64,000 nt of DNA. It comes from Hyphomicrobiales bacterium. GTDB lineage: Bacteria > Pseudomonadota > Alphaproteobacteria > Rhodospirillales > JACKKN01. Made by a program: the position numbers and the translations under genes. Under the pieces are notes generated by a model that worked only from the letters and a program-made list of their open reading frames with translations, ran no database searches and was not told the DNA's origin. Where the stretch lies: the NCBI GenBank assembly GCA_024236415.1, contig JACKKN010000015.1, forward strand, positions 60,619 through 124,618, read 5' to 3'. Within the stretch, counting starts at the first letter, position 1. Each line of letters starts with the position of its first letter. Positions 50,933 through 59,277 of this stretch are shown here, one piece after another.

Positions 50933-51966
50933 GGCTCTCCCGACTTGCGCAGGTCGCCGCTGACGGCCTGCAGATAGTCCGAGAAGGTGTTCAGCGCCTT
51001 GCGGAAGGTGCGGTCCCACCGCTGCACGCTGTCCTCCAGGGCGTCCATGCGCTCCTCCAGCTTGGCAATGGCCACCGTATGCTGCTGGTTGCCGCCGCCG
51101 GACAGGCTGATGTGGGGCACCGGCTGGTTGTCCTCGCTGTGGTCCAGCACGGTCTCGGTCTCGCGCTCCAGATCCTCGGCCACCTGCTTGACGTCCTCGG
51201 CGCGCAGGTGGTGGCGCTCCTCCAGGCAGCCCAGCAGCAGCAGGCGCGAGAACAGGGCGTTGATGCGCCGCGGCACGCCGCCGGTGGCCTCGAACACGCC
51301 CGGGAACACGGCCTCGTCCACGTGCGGGTCGTCGCGCCAGCCCACGGCGCGCAGGCGGTGGCGGATATACTCGGCCGTCTCCTCCTCGTTCAGCGGACCC
51401 AGGTGGTAGGACGCGATGATGCGCTGGCGGAACTGGTCCAGGTCGGTGCTGGCCAGGGTGCGGCGGAACTGGGGCTGGCCCAGCAGGAAGCTCTGCAGCT
51501 GGGCCTGGCCGCCGTTCTGGAAGTTGGACAGCATGCGCAGCTCTTCCAGGGCCTGGAACGACAGGTTCTGCGCCTCGTCCACCACCAGCACGCAGCGCCG
51601 GCCCTCGCTCTGATGGCCGGTCAGGAAGGCCTCGATGCGTTCCAGCAGCACCGCCTTGTCGGCGCCCTCGTGGGGAACGCCGAACACCGAGGCGACCATG
51701 CGCAGGGTCTCGTCGCCGCCAAGTTGCGTGGTGACGATCTTGGCCGCCACGTACTTGGAGCTGTCCAGGGTGGACAGCAGGTGGCCGACCAGGGTCGTCT
51801 TGCCCGCGCCCACGTCGCCGGTGACGACGATGAACCCCTCGCCCTGGCTCAGACCATAGGTCAGATAGGCCTTGGCGCGGTTGTGCACGGAACTGTTGAA
51901 AAAGAACCGGTGATCAGGCGTCAGCTGGAAAGGCGCCGCCTCGAACTTGTAGAACTCGACATACAT
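50929..51966 (-). CDS. ExeA-like AAA ATPase, XrtA system-associated
   Basis: A 345-residue ATPase of the group that accompanies exosortase A (TIGR03015). It starts with YKFEAAPFQLTPDHRFFF, typical of ExeA/GspA-type ATPases. Walker A is GDVGAGKTTL at 50-59, Walker B is CVLVVDEAQNL, and a coiled-coil C-terminal tail follows after residue 285. It probably powers or regulates assembly of the polysaccharide export machinery. It starts ten bases after the outer-membrane-protein gene. Confidence 0.92.
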   Translation of the reverse strand: MYVEFYKFEAAPFQLTPDHRFFFNSSVHNRAKAYLTYGLSQGEGFIVVTGDVGAGKTTLVGHLLSTLDSSKYVAAKIVTTQLGGDETLRMVASVFGVPHEGADKAVLLERIEAFLTGHQSEGRRCVLVVDEAQNLSFQALEELRMLSNFQNGGQAQLQSFLLGQPQFRRTLASTDLDQFRQRIIASYHLGPLNEEETAEYIRHRLRAVGWRDDPHVDEAVFPGVFEATGGVPRRINALFSRLLLLGCLEERHHLRAEDVKQVAEDLERETETVLDHSEDNQPVPHISLSGGGNQQHTVAIAKLEERMDALEDSVQRWDRTFRKALNTFSDYLQAVSGDLRKSGEP

Positions 51967-51976
51967 GTATTAGGAC

Positions 51977-53587
51977 CTAAAAGCTCTTTCTAAGCCTTAC
52001 TGCAACTACATTCTCCATGAAGTCGTTGCTGACATCGCTGTCGCGAACAACCAGGTTGTAATCCACGGTCCCACTCAGATCGTTGCTGAAGTTATAGGCG
52101 TAGGACGCCGAGCCTGTGTAGGTGTCCACGCTGGCACTGTTGACATTGGCCGGAATGCTTTTCGAGTACGCGGCGCGCACCGTTGCATTCGCTTTTGGCG
52201 TCAAGCGGCGGCTGAGGCTGCCGTTCAACGCGAAGTTCTTGTCCTGGCCCCCGTTGGAGCCGATGTCCCGCTTGGTGAAGTTGGTGGACACGGTGAAGGA
52301 GTTGCGCCCGCGGCTGCCGTTCAGGCCCAGCGAGAAGGTCTCGGTGCGCAGGGTCGCGTCCACCAGGGTCACGCCGAAGTTCGTGAAGTCCACCGGCAGG
52401 CCGGTGTCGGCGTCCACCAGTTCGCCCTGGTCGTTGAACACCAGGTTGTTCAGGCTGGCGGCGAGGGCCTCCTGCTGGGTCTGCAGGCTGACCGTATAGG
52501 AGCCCTGCACCGAAGTCTGCGGCGAGAACCGGTAGCTGAAGTTGCCGGTGATGTTTTCGTTGTTGTAGCGGTGGCCGTACTGCACCGCCAGGCTGGTGCG
52601 CGGGCTGGGCGTCAGGTTGACACCGGCGCGCCAGAAGATGCCCGAGTTCTGGTCGTTGGGGTTGTTCTTGTCGCGCACCTTGTCGTGGCCGGCCGAGGCG
52701 GTCAGGGTCACGAACTGGTTGAACCGGTAGCTGCCGTTGACGTCCAGGCTGTCGCGGCGGCTGCGGAACTTGTTGCTGGTATAGGACCAGACCGTGCTGC
52801 CGTGGATGCCCCAGCCGAACACCGAGAACCGCCGCCCGCTGGTCAGGCTGGAATTGATGGTGTGCGTATAGCTGGACGGCAGCGCGCCCGAGGTGCCGGC
52901 GACGGCGGTGCGGAAGGTCCGGACCTGGCTGAAGGTATAGCTGAGGATGGAATCCGCCCAGCCGTCGTTGCCGTGGCGGAAGGTCGGCGAAAAGCCGTAG
53001 TTCAGCACCCGCGTGCGGTTAGTGGAGGTGCGGTCCGAGGCGGTGTCGGCGCCGGCCTGGTTGACGATGGATTCGGAAACCGACGCCCGGGCGTCCAGCG
53101 TCAGGTATTCCTCGTACAGGTCGATCGAACCGGCGCCCAGCATGGAATGGCGGAAACCGTCCAGTTCCGAGTGGTCGGCATAGGTGTCGCGCGACAGGTT
53201 GTAGTTGAAGTTGGCCTGGGTGCGACCGCCCCGGCCGTTCAGGGCGATGCCCGCGTTGGTGGTGTTGACGGTATCGAACTCGGCGCCGTCGTCGACCGAC
53301 AGGACGTTGTCGGTGAAGGTCTGGGTCGTGCTCAGGCTGGGGGTGATGGTCCAGCTTCCGGCCTGCGCGGCGCCGGCGCCCAGCACCGCCATTCCCAGCG
53401 CCCCGGCCCCCAGGGCCGCAAATCCCAGGCGTCCCGCCACGGCGAACCCCAGGCGTCCCGCCACGGCAAACCCCAGGCGTCCCGCCACGGCGACCGGACC
53501 GCGCGACCGGGTCCGACCCGCCGCCTCTCCTGGTCCCCGCTGGGCGCGAAGGCGGTTGAGCTTCCTTCTGAAATCAACCTTCGACAT
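51977..53587 (-). CDS. TIGR03016-type outer-membrane beta-barrel protein, XrtA system-associated
   Basis: A 536-residue predicted outer-membrane protein of the PEP-CTERM/XrtA group. Residues 76-536 are a run of amphipathic beta strands ending with a terminal phenylalanine (VRLRKSF), the signal for barrel insertion. The N-terminus is unusual: a basic region of about 35 residues, then an 8-residue unit VAGRLGFA repeated three times in the signal-peptide hydrophobic part, with cleavage expected after AQA around residue 76. The family is believed to form the outer-membrane channel or a partner for polysaccharide export. Confidence 0.88.
   Translation of the reverse strand: MSKVDFRRKLNRLRAQRGPGEAAGRTRSRGPVAVAGRLGFAVAGRLGFAVAGRLGFAALGAGALGMAVLGAGAAQAGSWTITPSLSTTQTFTDNVLSVDDGAEFDTVNTTNAGIALNGRGGRTQANFNYNLSRDTYADHSELDGFRHSMLGAGSIDLYEEYLTLDARASVSESIVNQAGADTASDRTSTNRTRVLNYGFSPTFRHGNDGWADSILSYTFSQVRTFRTAVAGTSGALPSSYTHTINSSLTSGRRFSVFGWGIHGSTVWSYTSNKFRSRRDSLDVNGSYRFNQFVTLTASAGHDKVRDKNNPNDQNSGIFWRAGVNLTPSPRTSLAVQYGHRYNNENITGNFSYRFSPQTSVQGSYTVSLQTQQEALAASLNNLVFNDQGELVDADTGLPVDFTNFGVTLVDATLRTETFSLGLNGSRGRNSFTVSTNFTKRDIGSNGGQDKNFALNGSLSRRLTPKANATVRAAYSKSIPANVNSASVDTYTGSASYAYNFSNDLSGTVDYNLVVRDSDVSNDFMENVVAVRLRKSF
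53426..53497. repeat. 24-bp in-frame tandem repeat in signal-peptide coding region
   Basis: Three adjoining copies of a 24-bp unit starting CAGGCGTCCCGCCACGGC, 53426-53449, 53450-53473 and 53474-53497, differing at a few bases. On the minus strand each codes for VAGRLGFA or a close variant. Copy number change would lengthen or shorten the signal peptide by eight residues without a frameshift. Confidence 0.9.
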
Positions 53588-53624
53588 GGCGCCTACGGCT
53601 CGTTACCCCTCTTCGGCGATTCAT

Positions 53625-53655
53625 GGATAGGGGAGGCCTTGGCCTCCCGCTATCC
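53625..53655. promoter_or_regulatory. Strong intercistronic hairpin
   Basis: GGATAG-GGGAGGCC-TT-GGCCTCCC-G-CTATCC is a 31-base near-perfect hairpin in the 141-bp gap between the export lipoprotein gene and the TIGR03016 gene. It has no T-run after it on either strand, so it is more likely an RNA-processing or stability element than a simple terminator. Confidence 0.6.
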
Positions 53656-53728
53656 CATCGAACCCCCGCGATGACTCCCGCCCGTTTGCCGCGCCCGGGG
53701 CGCACCCCAGCCGCAGCCCAGGCCCGGC

Positions 53729-54358
53729 CTAGAACCAGGCCTGCGGAATGATCAGAACGTCGCCCGGCAGCACCGCGGCGTTGGCGGACACGTCGCCGTC
53801 CTTGATGAGGTCGTCCAAGCGGACCCGATAGGTCTCTTGCTTGCCGTCCACGTTGCGCAGGATCACCGCCCGGTTGCCGGCGGCGAAATCGGTCAGCCCG
53901 CCGACCGAAATCATCAGGTCGAGGACCGTCATGTGCTCGCGGAACGGAATCGCCTTCGGCGACGAGGCCTCGCCGACCACGCGCACCTGCTGGTCGAAGG
54001 GCCCGTTGAAGCCGGTCACGATGATGGTCACGATGGGGTTCTGCACGTACTGGGCCAGAACCTTCTCGATGTCGCGGGCCAGTTCGGTGGGCGTCTTGTT
54101 GGCCGCCTGCAGGTCCTCGATCAGGGGCACGGAAATCTTGCCGTCAGGCCGCACGGGAACGTTCGTCGACAGTTCCGGGTTGCGCCAGACGAAGATCTTC
54201 AGGTTGTCCTGCGGACCGATGCGGTAGTTGGGCGATTCGATCTTACCGGGCGCCACGTCGGCCGCATCCTGGTAGCTGGAGCACGCCGCCGCGCCCAGGG
54301 CCAGGAGACCGATCGCCAGCAATTTCAATCCCGACTTTCTGATCAGAAGGAAACTCAC
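53729..54358 (-). CDS. Polysaccharide export outer-membrane lipoprotein (Wza/EpsE-like), XrtA system-associated
   Basis: A 209-residue lipoprotein with a short basic N-terminus, hydrophobic stretch and Cys26 as lipid-modified residue (LGAAACSS). A poly-export domain follows, with YRIGPQDNLKIFVWRNPELS, and then an SLBB-type domain (QVRVVGEASSPKAIPFREH ... PGDVLIIPQAWF). At this length it matches the small exopolysaccharide exporters accompanying exosortase A (TIGR03027). The start is GTG 54358 after a GAGGGGG ribosome site. First gene of the minus arm. Confidence 0.92.
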   Translation of the reverse strand: MSFLLIRKSGLKLLAIGLLALGAAACSSYQDAADVAPGKIESPNYRIGPQDNLKIFVWRNPELSTNVPVRPDGKISVPLIEDLQAANKTPTELARDIEKVLAQYVQNPIVTIIVTGFNGPFDQQVRVVGEASSPKAIPFREHMTVLDLMISVGGLTDFAAGNRAVILRNVDGKQETYRVRLDDLIKDGDVSANAAVLPGDVLIIPQAWF

Positions 54359-54387
54359 GGTGACCCCCTCAAAACTGTTGTGGGCGC

Positions 54388-54416
54388 AGTATCCTACAAT
54401 GCAACGATTGACGCAA
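54388..54416 (-). promoter_or_regulatory. Possible sigma-70 promoter of the minus XrtA arm
   Basis: On the minus strand TTGCGT (54416-54411), 17 bases, then GATACT (54393-54388). Predicted transcription start would leave a leader of about 20 bases before GTG 54358. Match to consensus is fair; not otherwise supported. Confidence 0.45.
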
Positions 54417-54848
54417 CATTAAGATTTTCAGTCGCGAAGCCGCCAAAAACAGTTTAATCTCGCGCGGTAACTGCCTGTCTTTCCTGGCGCAAATCGGGGC
54501 GGCGCCAAGACCGCCGGATCCGGGAATCGGGCCCCGGAACGGCACGCGGGAGGCCCGGCGCCGGGGGCCCGCGGGGGCGATTCGGGACCTGGAAAGGGGC
54601 GCCGGCACCGATGCCGCGCCTCCCCGCCGCGGGTGCGGGCTCGATCCCCGGGGCGGTGCGCCGGCGGGCCACGGCGGCGCCGGCCGAGGTGCCGCAGGCG
54701 GCCTGCGCGGGTCTACCCTAGACGTTGAAAATGGGCGGTTTTTGAGAAAACTGAGAATTGCCGTGCAGAGAAACACTGCTGAAACAAAATTCCGCCAAAA
54801 AGCACGGACCAAAGTATGCCACAACTTTTGCCACGATGAACCCATGCC
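54417..54848. other. Long gap between the divergent XrtA arms
   Basis: The intergenic space here spans 54359-54848, 490 bp in all. After the minus-strand promoter it contains no gene I can support. 54480-54715 is strongly GC-rich; 54720-54845 is AT-richer (TTGAAAATGGG..., GAAACAAAATTCC) and likely holds the promoter of the plus arm, but no convincing -35/-10 or -24/-12 pair was found. Confidence 0.5.
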
Positions 54849-56504
54849 ATGAATGAAACCCTGTCGCAAATCCTGTCCTTCATCCCCGGTCTCTGGCGGC
54901 GGCGCTGGCAGGTCCTGATCCTCACCTGGCTGGTCTGTGTCCTGGGATGGGCCTTCGTCAGCCTGTTGCCGGACCGCTACGTCTCCACCGCCAAGATCTA
55001 TGTCGACACCGACAGCCTGCTGCGGCCCCTGCTGCGCGGCATGGTGGTGGAAACCAACACCATGGGCCAGGTCGAGCTGATGCAGCGGACCCTGACCAGC
55101 CGGCCCAACCTGGAAAAGATCGCGCGCATGACCGACCTGGACCTGCAGGCGTCCACCCAGGCCGACACCGAGCGCCTGCTGCAACGCCTGCGCAGCACCA
55201 TTTCGGTGCGCCGGGACCGCAGCAACCTGTTCACCATCGGCTACCGCAGCAGCGACCCCCAGCTGGCGCAGCGCGTGGTCCAGGCCCTGCTGACCATCTT
55301 CGTCGAGGGCAACATCGGCACCAGCCGGCGCGAGCTTGACGCCGCGCGCCAGTTCATCGACGAGCAGCTGCGCATCTACGAGGAGCAGATGACCTCCTCG
55401 GAGCAGCGCCTGACCGAGTTCCGCCAGCGCAACATGGCCATGCTGCCGGGCGGCGCCGGATACTACAAGAAGCTGCAGAACGAGCGCGGCCGCCTGGCCG
55501 CCCTGCAGGCCGAGCTGGCCGACCTCCAGAACCGCGGCTCCAACCTGCGCCGGCAGCTGGCGGAGACCCCCGAATTCATCGAGATCGAGGGCGACCTGTC
55601 GAGCGGCGGCCCGACCTCGGGCCTGCAGCTCCGCATCCTGGACCTGCAGACCAACATCGACAACATGCTGCTGCGCTACACCGAGAAGCACCCCGACGTG
55701 ATCGCCGCCAAGCGCCTGCTGGACACCCTCAAGAAGCAATACGAGGAAGAGCTGGCCGGCGACACCTCCGGTCCGGGGGGGGCCGCGGCCGGCCCCGGTT
55801 CCGAGGACGGCCCGGGCAAGGGCAAGCCGAAGAAGCAGATCCAGAACCAGATCTACCAGAACATCAAGCTGCAGCTGGTCAACGTCGACGCCAAGGCGGC
55901 CGAGCTGCGCGGCCAGATCGAGCGCCAGAACACCACCGTGGGCGAGCTGAAGGAGCTGGCCAACCGCGTGCCCGAGGTCGAGGCCGAGCTGACCCGCCTG
56001 CAGCGCGACCACAACATCGTCAAGCGGAACTACGAGAAGCTGCTGTCCCGCAAGGAGTCGGCGATCATCTCGGAGAACCGCGAATCGAAGGGCGAAGAGG
56101 TGCAGTTCCGCATCATCGAGCCGCCCCAGGTGCCGGTCCTGCCCACGGGGGTCAAGCGCTCGCTGATGCTGACCGCCGTCCTGGGCATGGGCATCGCCGC
56201 CGGCGTCGGCCTGATCACGGTGCTGGTGATGCTGCAGACCACCTTCTTCAGCACCTACCGCCTGATGCAGGTGTCCGAGCTTCCGGTGATCGGCAGCGTC
56301 TCGATGATCGTGTCGAGCGGCCAGCGGTCGCTGAAGTTCGCCGGCCTGACGGTGTTCGCCCTGGCCTGCTTTTCCCTGGCCGGCACCTACGGCGGGCTGA
56401 TGATCGCCGAGCGCAACGTGGGCCTGCCCAACCTGATGCCGACCGATGTCCGCGCCAAGGTCATCGACGTCATGCCGGAGCAGTTCGCCAAGCAGTTCCG
56501 CTAG
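54849..56504 (+). CDS. Polysaccharide chain-length determinant (Wzz-type), XrtA system
   Basis: A 551-residue inner-membrane co-polymerase. A first membrane helix at about residues 22-41 (VLILTWLVCVLGWAFVSLL) is followed by the Wzz domain (RYVSTAKIYVDTDSLLRPLL). A long periplasmic coiled coil lies in the middle (about 170-420), and two further hydrophobic segments lie near the C-terminus (about 435-460 and 495-520). It resembles the XrtA-associated subgroup TIGR03007. It sets length of the exopolysaccharide together with the tyrosine autokinase encoded next, 79 bp downstream. First gene of the plus arm. Confidence 0.92.
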   Translation: MNETLSQILSFIPGLWRRRWQVLILTWLVCVLGWAFVSLLPDRYVSTAKIYVDTDSLLRPLLRGMVVETNTMGQVELMQRTLTSRPNLEKIARMTDLDLQASTQADTERLLQRLRSTISVRRDRSNLFTIGYRSSDPQLAQRVVQALLTIFVEGNIGTSRRELDAARQFIDEQLRIYEEQMTSSEQRLTEFRQRNMAMLPGGAGYYKKLQNERGRLAALQAELADLQNRGSNLRRQLAETPEFIEIEGDLSSGGPTSGLQLRILDLQTNIDNMLLRYTEKHPDVIAAKRLLDTLKKQYEEELAGDTSGPGGAAAGPGSEDGPGKGKPKKQIQNQIYQNIKLQLVNVDAKAAELRGQIERQNTTVGELKELANRVPEVEAELTRLQRDHNIVKRNYEKLLSRKESAIISENRESKGEEVQFRIIEPPQVPVLPTGVKRSLMLTAVLGMGIAAGVGLITVLVMLQTTFFSTYRLMQVSELPVIGSVSMIVSSGQRSLKFAGLTVFALACFSLAGTYGGLMIAERNVGLPNLMPTDVRAKVIDVMPEQFAKQFR

Positions 56505-56583
56505 ACCCCAAGCCACCCGGAGAACCCGAGTTGACAACTTCGCGTTCAAACGAACCCCACCGCGAAAGGACGGTCGTTCTGCC

Positions 56584-57619
56584 ATGGACCTGATCGAAAA
56601 GGCCGCGCGAAAGATCGAGGACAAGAAGAAGACTCCTCTGATCGAGCGCGCCGCGGCTCGCTTCGCCGCGGACTCGGCGCCTGCCACACCGGCGCCGCAG
56701 ACGCAACCCGCCGTGCCCTCGCCGCCGCCGCCGGCGGCCCCGCAGGCTCCGCAGGCCGCGCCGGCCCCGCAGGCCGCAAGGCCGAGGCCGCCGCCGCCGC
56801 CGCCCCGCCGCCGCCGCCGCCCCGCCGCCGTCGGCCGAGGCGCCCCGCCCGGCGCCCACCGCGCACCCGCCGGTGGTGCGGCACGTTCTGGACCTGGACC
56901 GGCTGCACGCGGCCGGCATGGTGACGCCGCGCGGCGACCGCACCCGCATCGCCGAGGAATACCGCCGCATCAAGCGGCCGCTGCTGATCAAGGCCTTCGC
57001 CGGCGACGAGTCCCAGGTCGACAAGGGCAACCTGATCATGGTGACCAGCGCCATCCCCGGCGAGGGCAAGACCTTCACCGCCGTCAACCTGGCCATGAGC
57101 ATGGCCAAGGAGCGCGACGTCTACGTTCTGCTGGTGGACGCCGACCTGAGCCGGCCCAAGGTTTCCGAAACCCTGAACCTGAAGGCCGAGAAGGGCCTCG
57201 CCGACCTGCTCGAGGACGAGACCATGGACGTGGGCGACGTGCTGATGCGCACCAGCGTCGAGAACCTGTCGATCATTCCCGCCGGCCGCCCCCACCCCAT
57301 GGGCACCGAGCTGCTGGCCAGCGACCGGGCGCAGCGGGTCATCGGCGAGATCTCCCACCGCTACCCCAACCGCATCATCCTGTTCGATTCGGCGCCGGTG
57401 CTGGCCAGCAACGAGGGCGGCGCGCTCAGCCGCTTCGTCGGTCAGGTGGTGTTCGTGGTCGAGGCCGAGAAGACCTCGGAGTCCGAGGTCAAGGGCGCGC
57501 TGGAGGTGCTCAGCGCCTGCAAGCACATCGGCCTTGTCCTCAACAAGGCGCGCACGCGCCTGTCGACCGGCCGCCTGGGCGGATACTATGGTTCCTACTA
57601 CCAGGAAGGAGCGGCCTGA
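56584..57619 (+). pseudogene. Tyrosine autokinase (CpsD/BY-kinase, XrtA system) interrupted by a frameshift
   Basis: The expected N-terminus (MDLIEKAARKIEDKKKTPL) starts at ATG 56584, but the kinase domain is in a different frame, readable from about 56820 to the stop at 57617-57619. The switch lies in a Pro/Ala linker coded by a CCG/GCC-rich tract (about 56770-56830). The kinase part is intact: Walker A SAIPGEGKT, second motif VLLVDADLSRPK, Walker B RIILFDSAPV, and tyrosine cluster GGYYGSYYQEG. A GTG at 56873 could start a separate kinase lacking the N-terminus. An assembly error, a true mutation and a phase-variable switch are all possible. Confidence 0.75.
56786..56830. repeat. CCG/GCC-rich low-complexity tract
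   Basis: Nearly pure runs of CCG triplets broken by CCCC. All three frames code low-complexity Pro, Ala or Arg here. Natural-looking protein (KAEAAAAAAPPP) appears in the third frame in between, so more than one indel separates the two halves of the kinase gene. Confidence 0.85.
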
Positions 57620-57699
57620 GCCAGCGCGCGGCACGCCGGCGCGGCGCCTAGAAAGGGTCAACGGAAATCACTAGCCACGGGCAAAAACCGGCGGGCACG

Positions 57700-59229
57700 A
57701 TGAAGCAGGTGCAGGAACCAACCGCCTCGACGACCGGCGCCGCCCACGTCGGCATCGTTTTCGCCATCGGCCTGGGCCTCTGCGCGGCCCTGTTCTGGGA
57801 CGCCCTGGCGGCCATGGTCGACGTCTGGTACCGGTCGTCCTCGTTCAACCACGGCTTCACCATCTTCCCCATCGCCGGCTATCTGGTGTGGGAGAGGCGG
57901 CACGCCCTGGGGCAACTGCGGGCGCGGCCCACGGCCTGGGGCCTGCCGCTGCTGCTGGGCGCGGCCCTGTTCTGGCTGATCGGACGGGTCACCGGGACCA
58001 TGGTGATCCAGCAGTACGGCATGATCTTCGTGCTGCAGACCTTCATGTTCACCCTGCTGGGGTGGAACCTGACCCGGCGCATCCTGTTCCCGCTGGCGTT
58101 CCTGCTGTTCGCGGTCCCGTTCGGCGAGTTCCTGGTGCCGCGGCTGCAGGATTTCACCGCCGCGGTGGTGGTCCTGGGCCTGAAGCTGGTGGGCATTCCG
58201 GTGTTCGTCGACGGCGTGTTCATCACCATCCCGTCGGGCAACTTCGAGGTCGCCGAGGCCTGCTCTGGCCTGCGCTTCCTGATCGCCATGGTCGCCCTGG
58301 CGGTGCTGGCGACCCAGTTCTTCTACCGCAGCATCTGGCGCATGCTGGTGTTCATGGTCCTGGCCCTGGCCATTCCGGTGTTCGCCAACGGCCTGCGCGC
58401 CTTCGGCATCGTCATGCTGGCGCACGCGTCCAACAACACCATCGCCACCGGCGTCGACCACATCATCTATGGCTGGGTCTTCTTCTCCCTCGTCATGCTG
58501 ATCGTGCTGGGCATCGGCATGCTGTTCCGCGACCGCGACCTGCACGCCGAGCTGCCGCCGGCGATTCCGGTGGGCGGCGCCGGCGCCGGCACCGGGCGCC
58601 TGGCCGCCATGACCGTGGCCGCCTGCCTGGTGGCGGCCCTGGCCCCGGGCTTCGTCTACTATTCGGAATCGGCCCTGGCCGGGCGCACCGTCGGCCGCCT
58701 GGCGGCGCCGACGACCAACCCGCCCTGGCTGGCCGTGCCGGCCTCCGAGCCCGACTGGCGGCCGGCCTATCCGGGCACCGACGGCGAGCTGTTCCAGACC
58801 TACCGGGCGGGTAAGCGGCAGGTGTCCCTGTACATCGCCTATTACGCCTACCAGCGCGACGGGTCCGAGGTGGTGAACTCCACCAACCGGGTGGCCGACG
58901 GCGAGGTCTGGAAGCGCGCCGCCCTGGGCCACGCCGCGGCGCGGGTGGACGGCGCGCCGCTGCAGGTGATCCAGACCCGCATCCTCGCGCCCCAGGGCAA
59001 CCGGCTGGTCTGGAGCTGGCACTGGGTGGACGGCGTCTTCACCGCCGACGCCAAGGAGGCCAAGCTGCGCCAGGCGCGCGCCGTCCTGCTGGGCGGCTGG
59101 CCCGAGGCCGCGTCGATCGCGATTTCGGCGCCCTACAACGAGAAACCGGAGGAAGCACGCAAGGTGCTGCAGGATTTCCTTGACCAGCACCGGACCGTTC
59201 ATCAGGTTCTGGCGGCGGCCCGGCGATAG
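57700..59229 (+). CDS. xrtA: Exosortase A fused to EpsI domain
   Basis: A 509-residue inner-membrane protein. The first 280 residues have about eight membrane helices and the exosortase triad: Cys188 in EVAEACSGLRFLIAM, Arg233 in FANGLRAFG and His254 in TGVDHIIYGW. Residues 300-509 form the soluble EpsI-type domain (YRAGKRQVSLYIAYYAYQRDG), which is often fused to XrtA. By family knowledge the enzyme recognises PEP-CTERM tails of exported proteins and transfers them to the surface. No PEP-CTERM protein gene is visible in the window, so substrates lie elsewhere. Confidence 0.95.
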   Translation: MKQVQEPTASTTGAAHVGIVFAIGLGLCAALFWDALAAMVDVWYRSSSFNHGFTIFPIAGYLVWERRHALGQLRARPTAWGLPLLLGAALFWLIGRVTGTMVIQQYGMIFVLQTFMFTLLGWNLTRRILFPLAFLLFAVPFGEFLVPRLQDFTAAVVVLGLKLVGIPVFVDGVFITIPSGNFEVAEACSGLRFLIAMVALAVLATQFFYRSIWRMLVFMVLALAIPVFANGLRAFGIVMLAHASNNTIATGVDHIIYGWVFFSLVMLIVLGIGMLFRDRDLHAELPPAIPVGGAGAGTGRLAAMTVAACLVAALAPGFVYYSESALAGRTVGRLAAPTTNPPWLAVPASEPDWRPAYPGTDGELFQTYRAGKRQVSLYIAYYAYQRDGSEVVNSTNRVADGEVWKRAALGHAAARVDGAPLQVIQTRILAPQGNRLVWSWHWVDGVFTADAKEAKLRQARAVLLGGWPEAASIAISAPYNEKPEEARKVLQDFLDQHRTVHQVLAAARR

Positions 59230-59277
59230 GCCGGCGCCGGGGTGCGGCCCGGCAGGGCAGATTGGAGTAACAAGAAC

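Noticed and set aside
54454..54672. Small minus-strand open frame in the 490-bp divergent gap
   Set aside because: It is Arg/Pro/Gly-rich low-complexity without ribosome site or recognisable motif, in a GC-rich stretch where such frames arise by chance.
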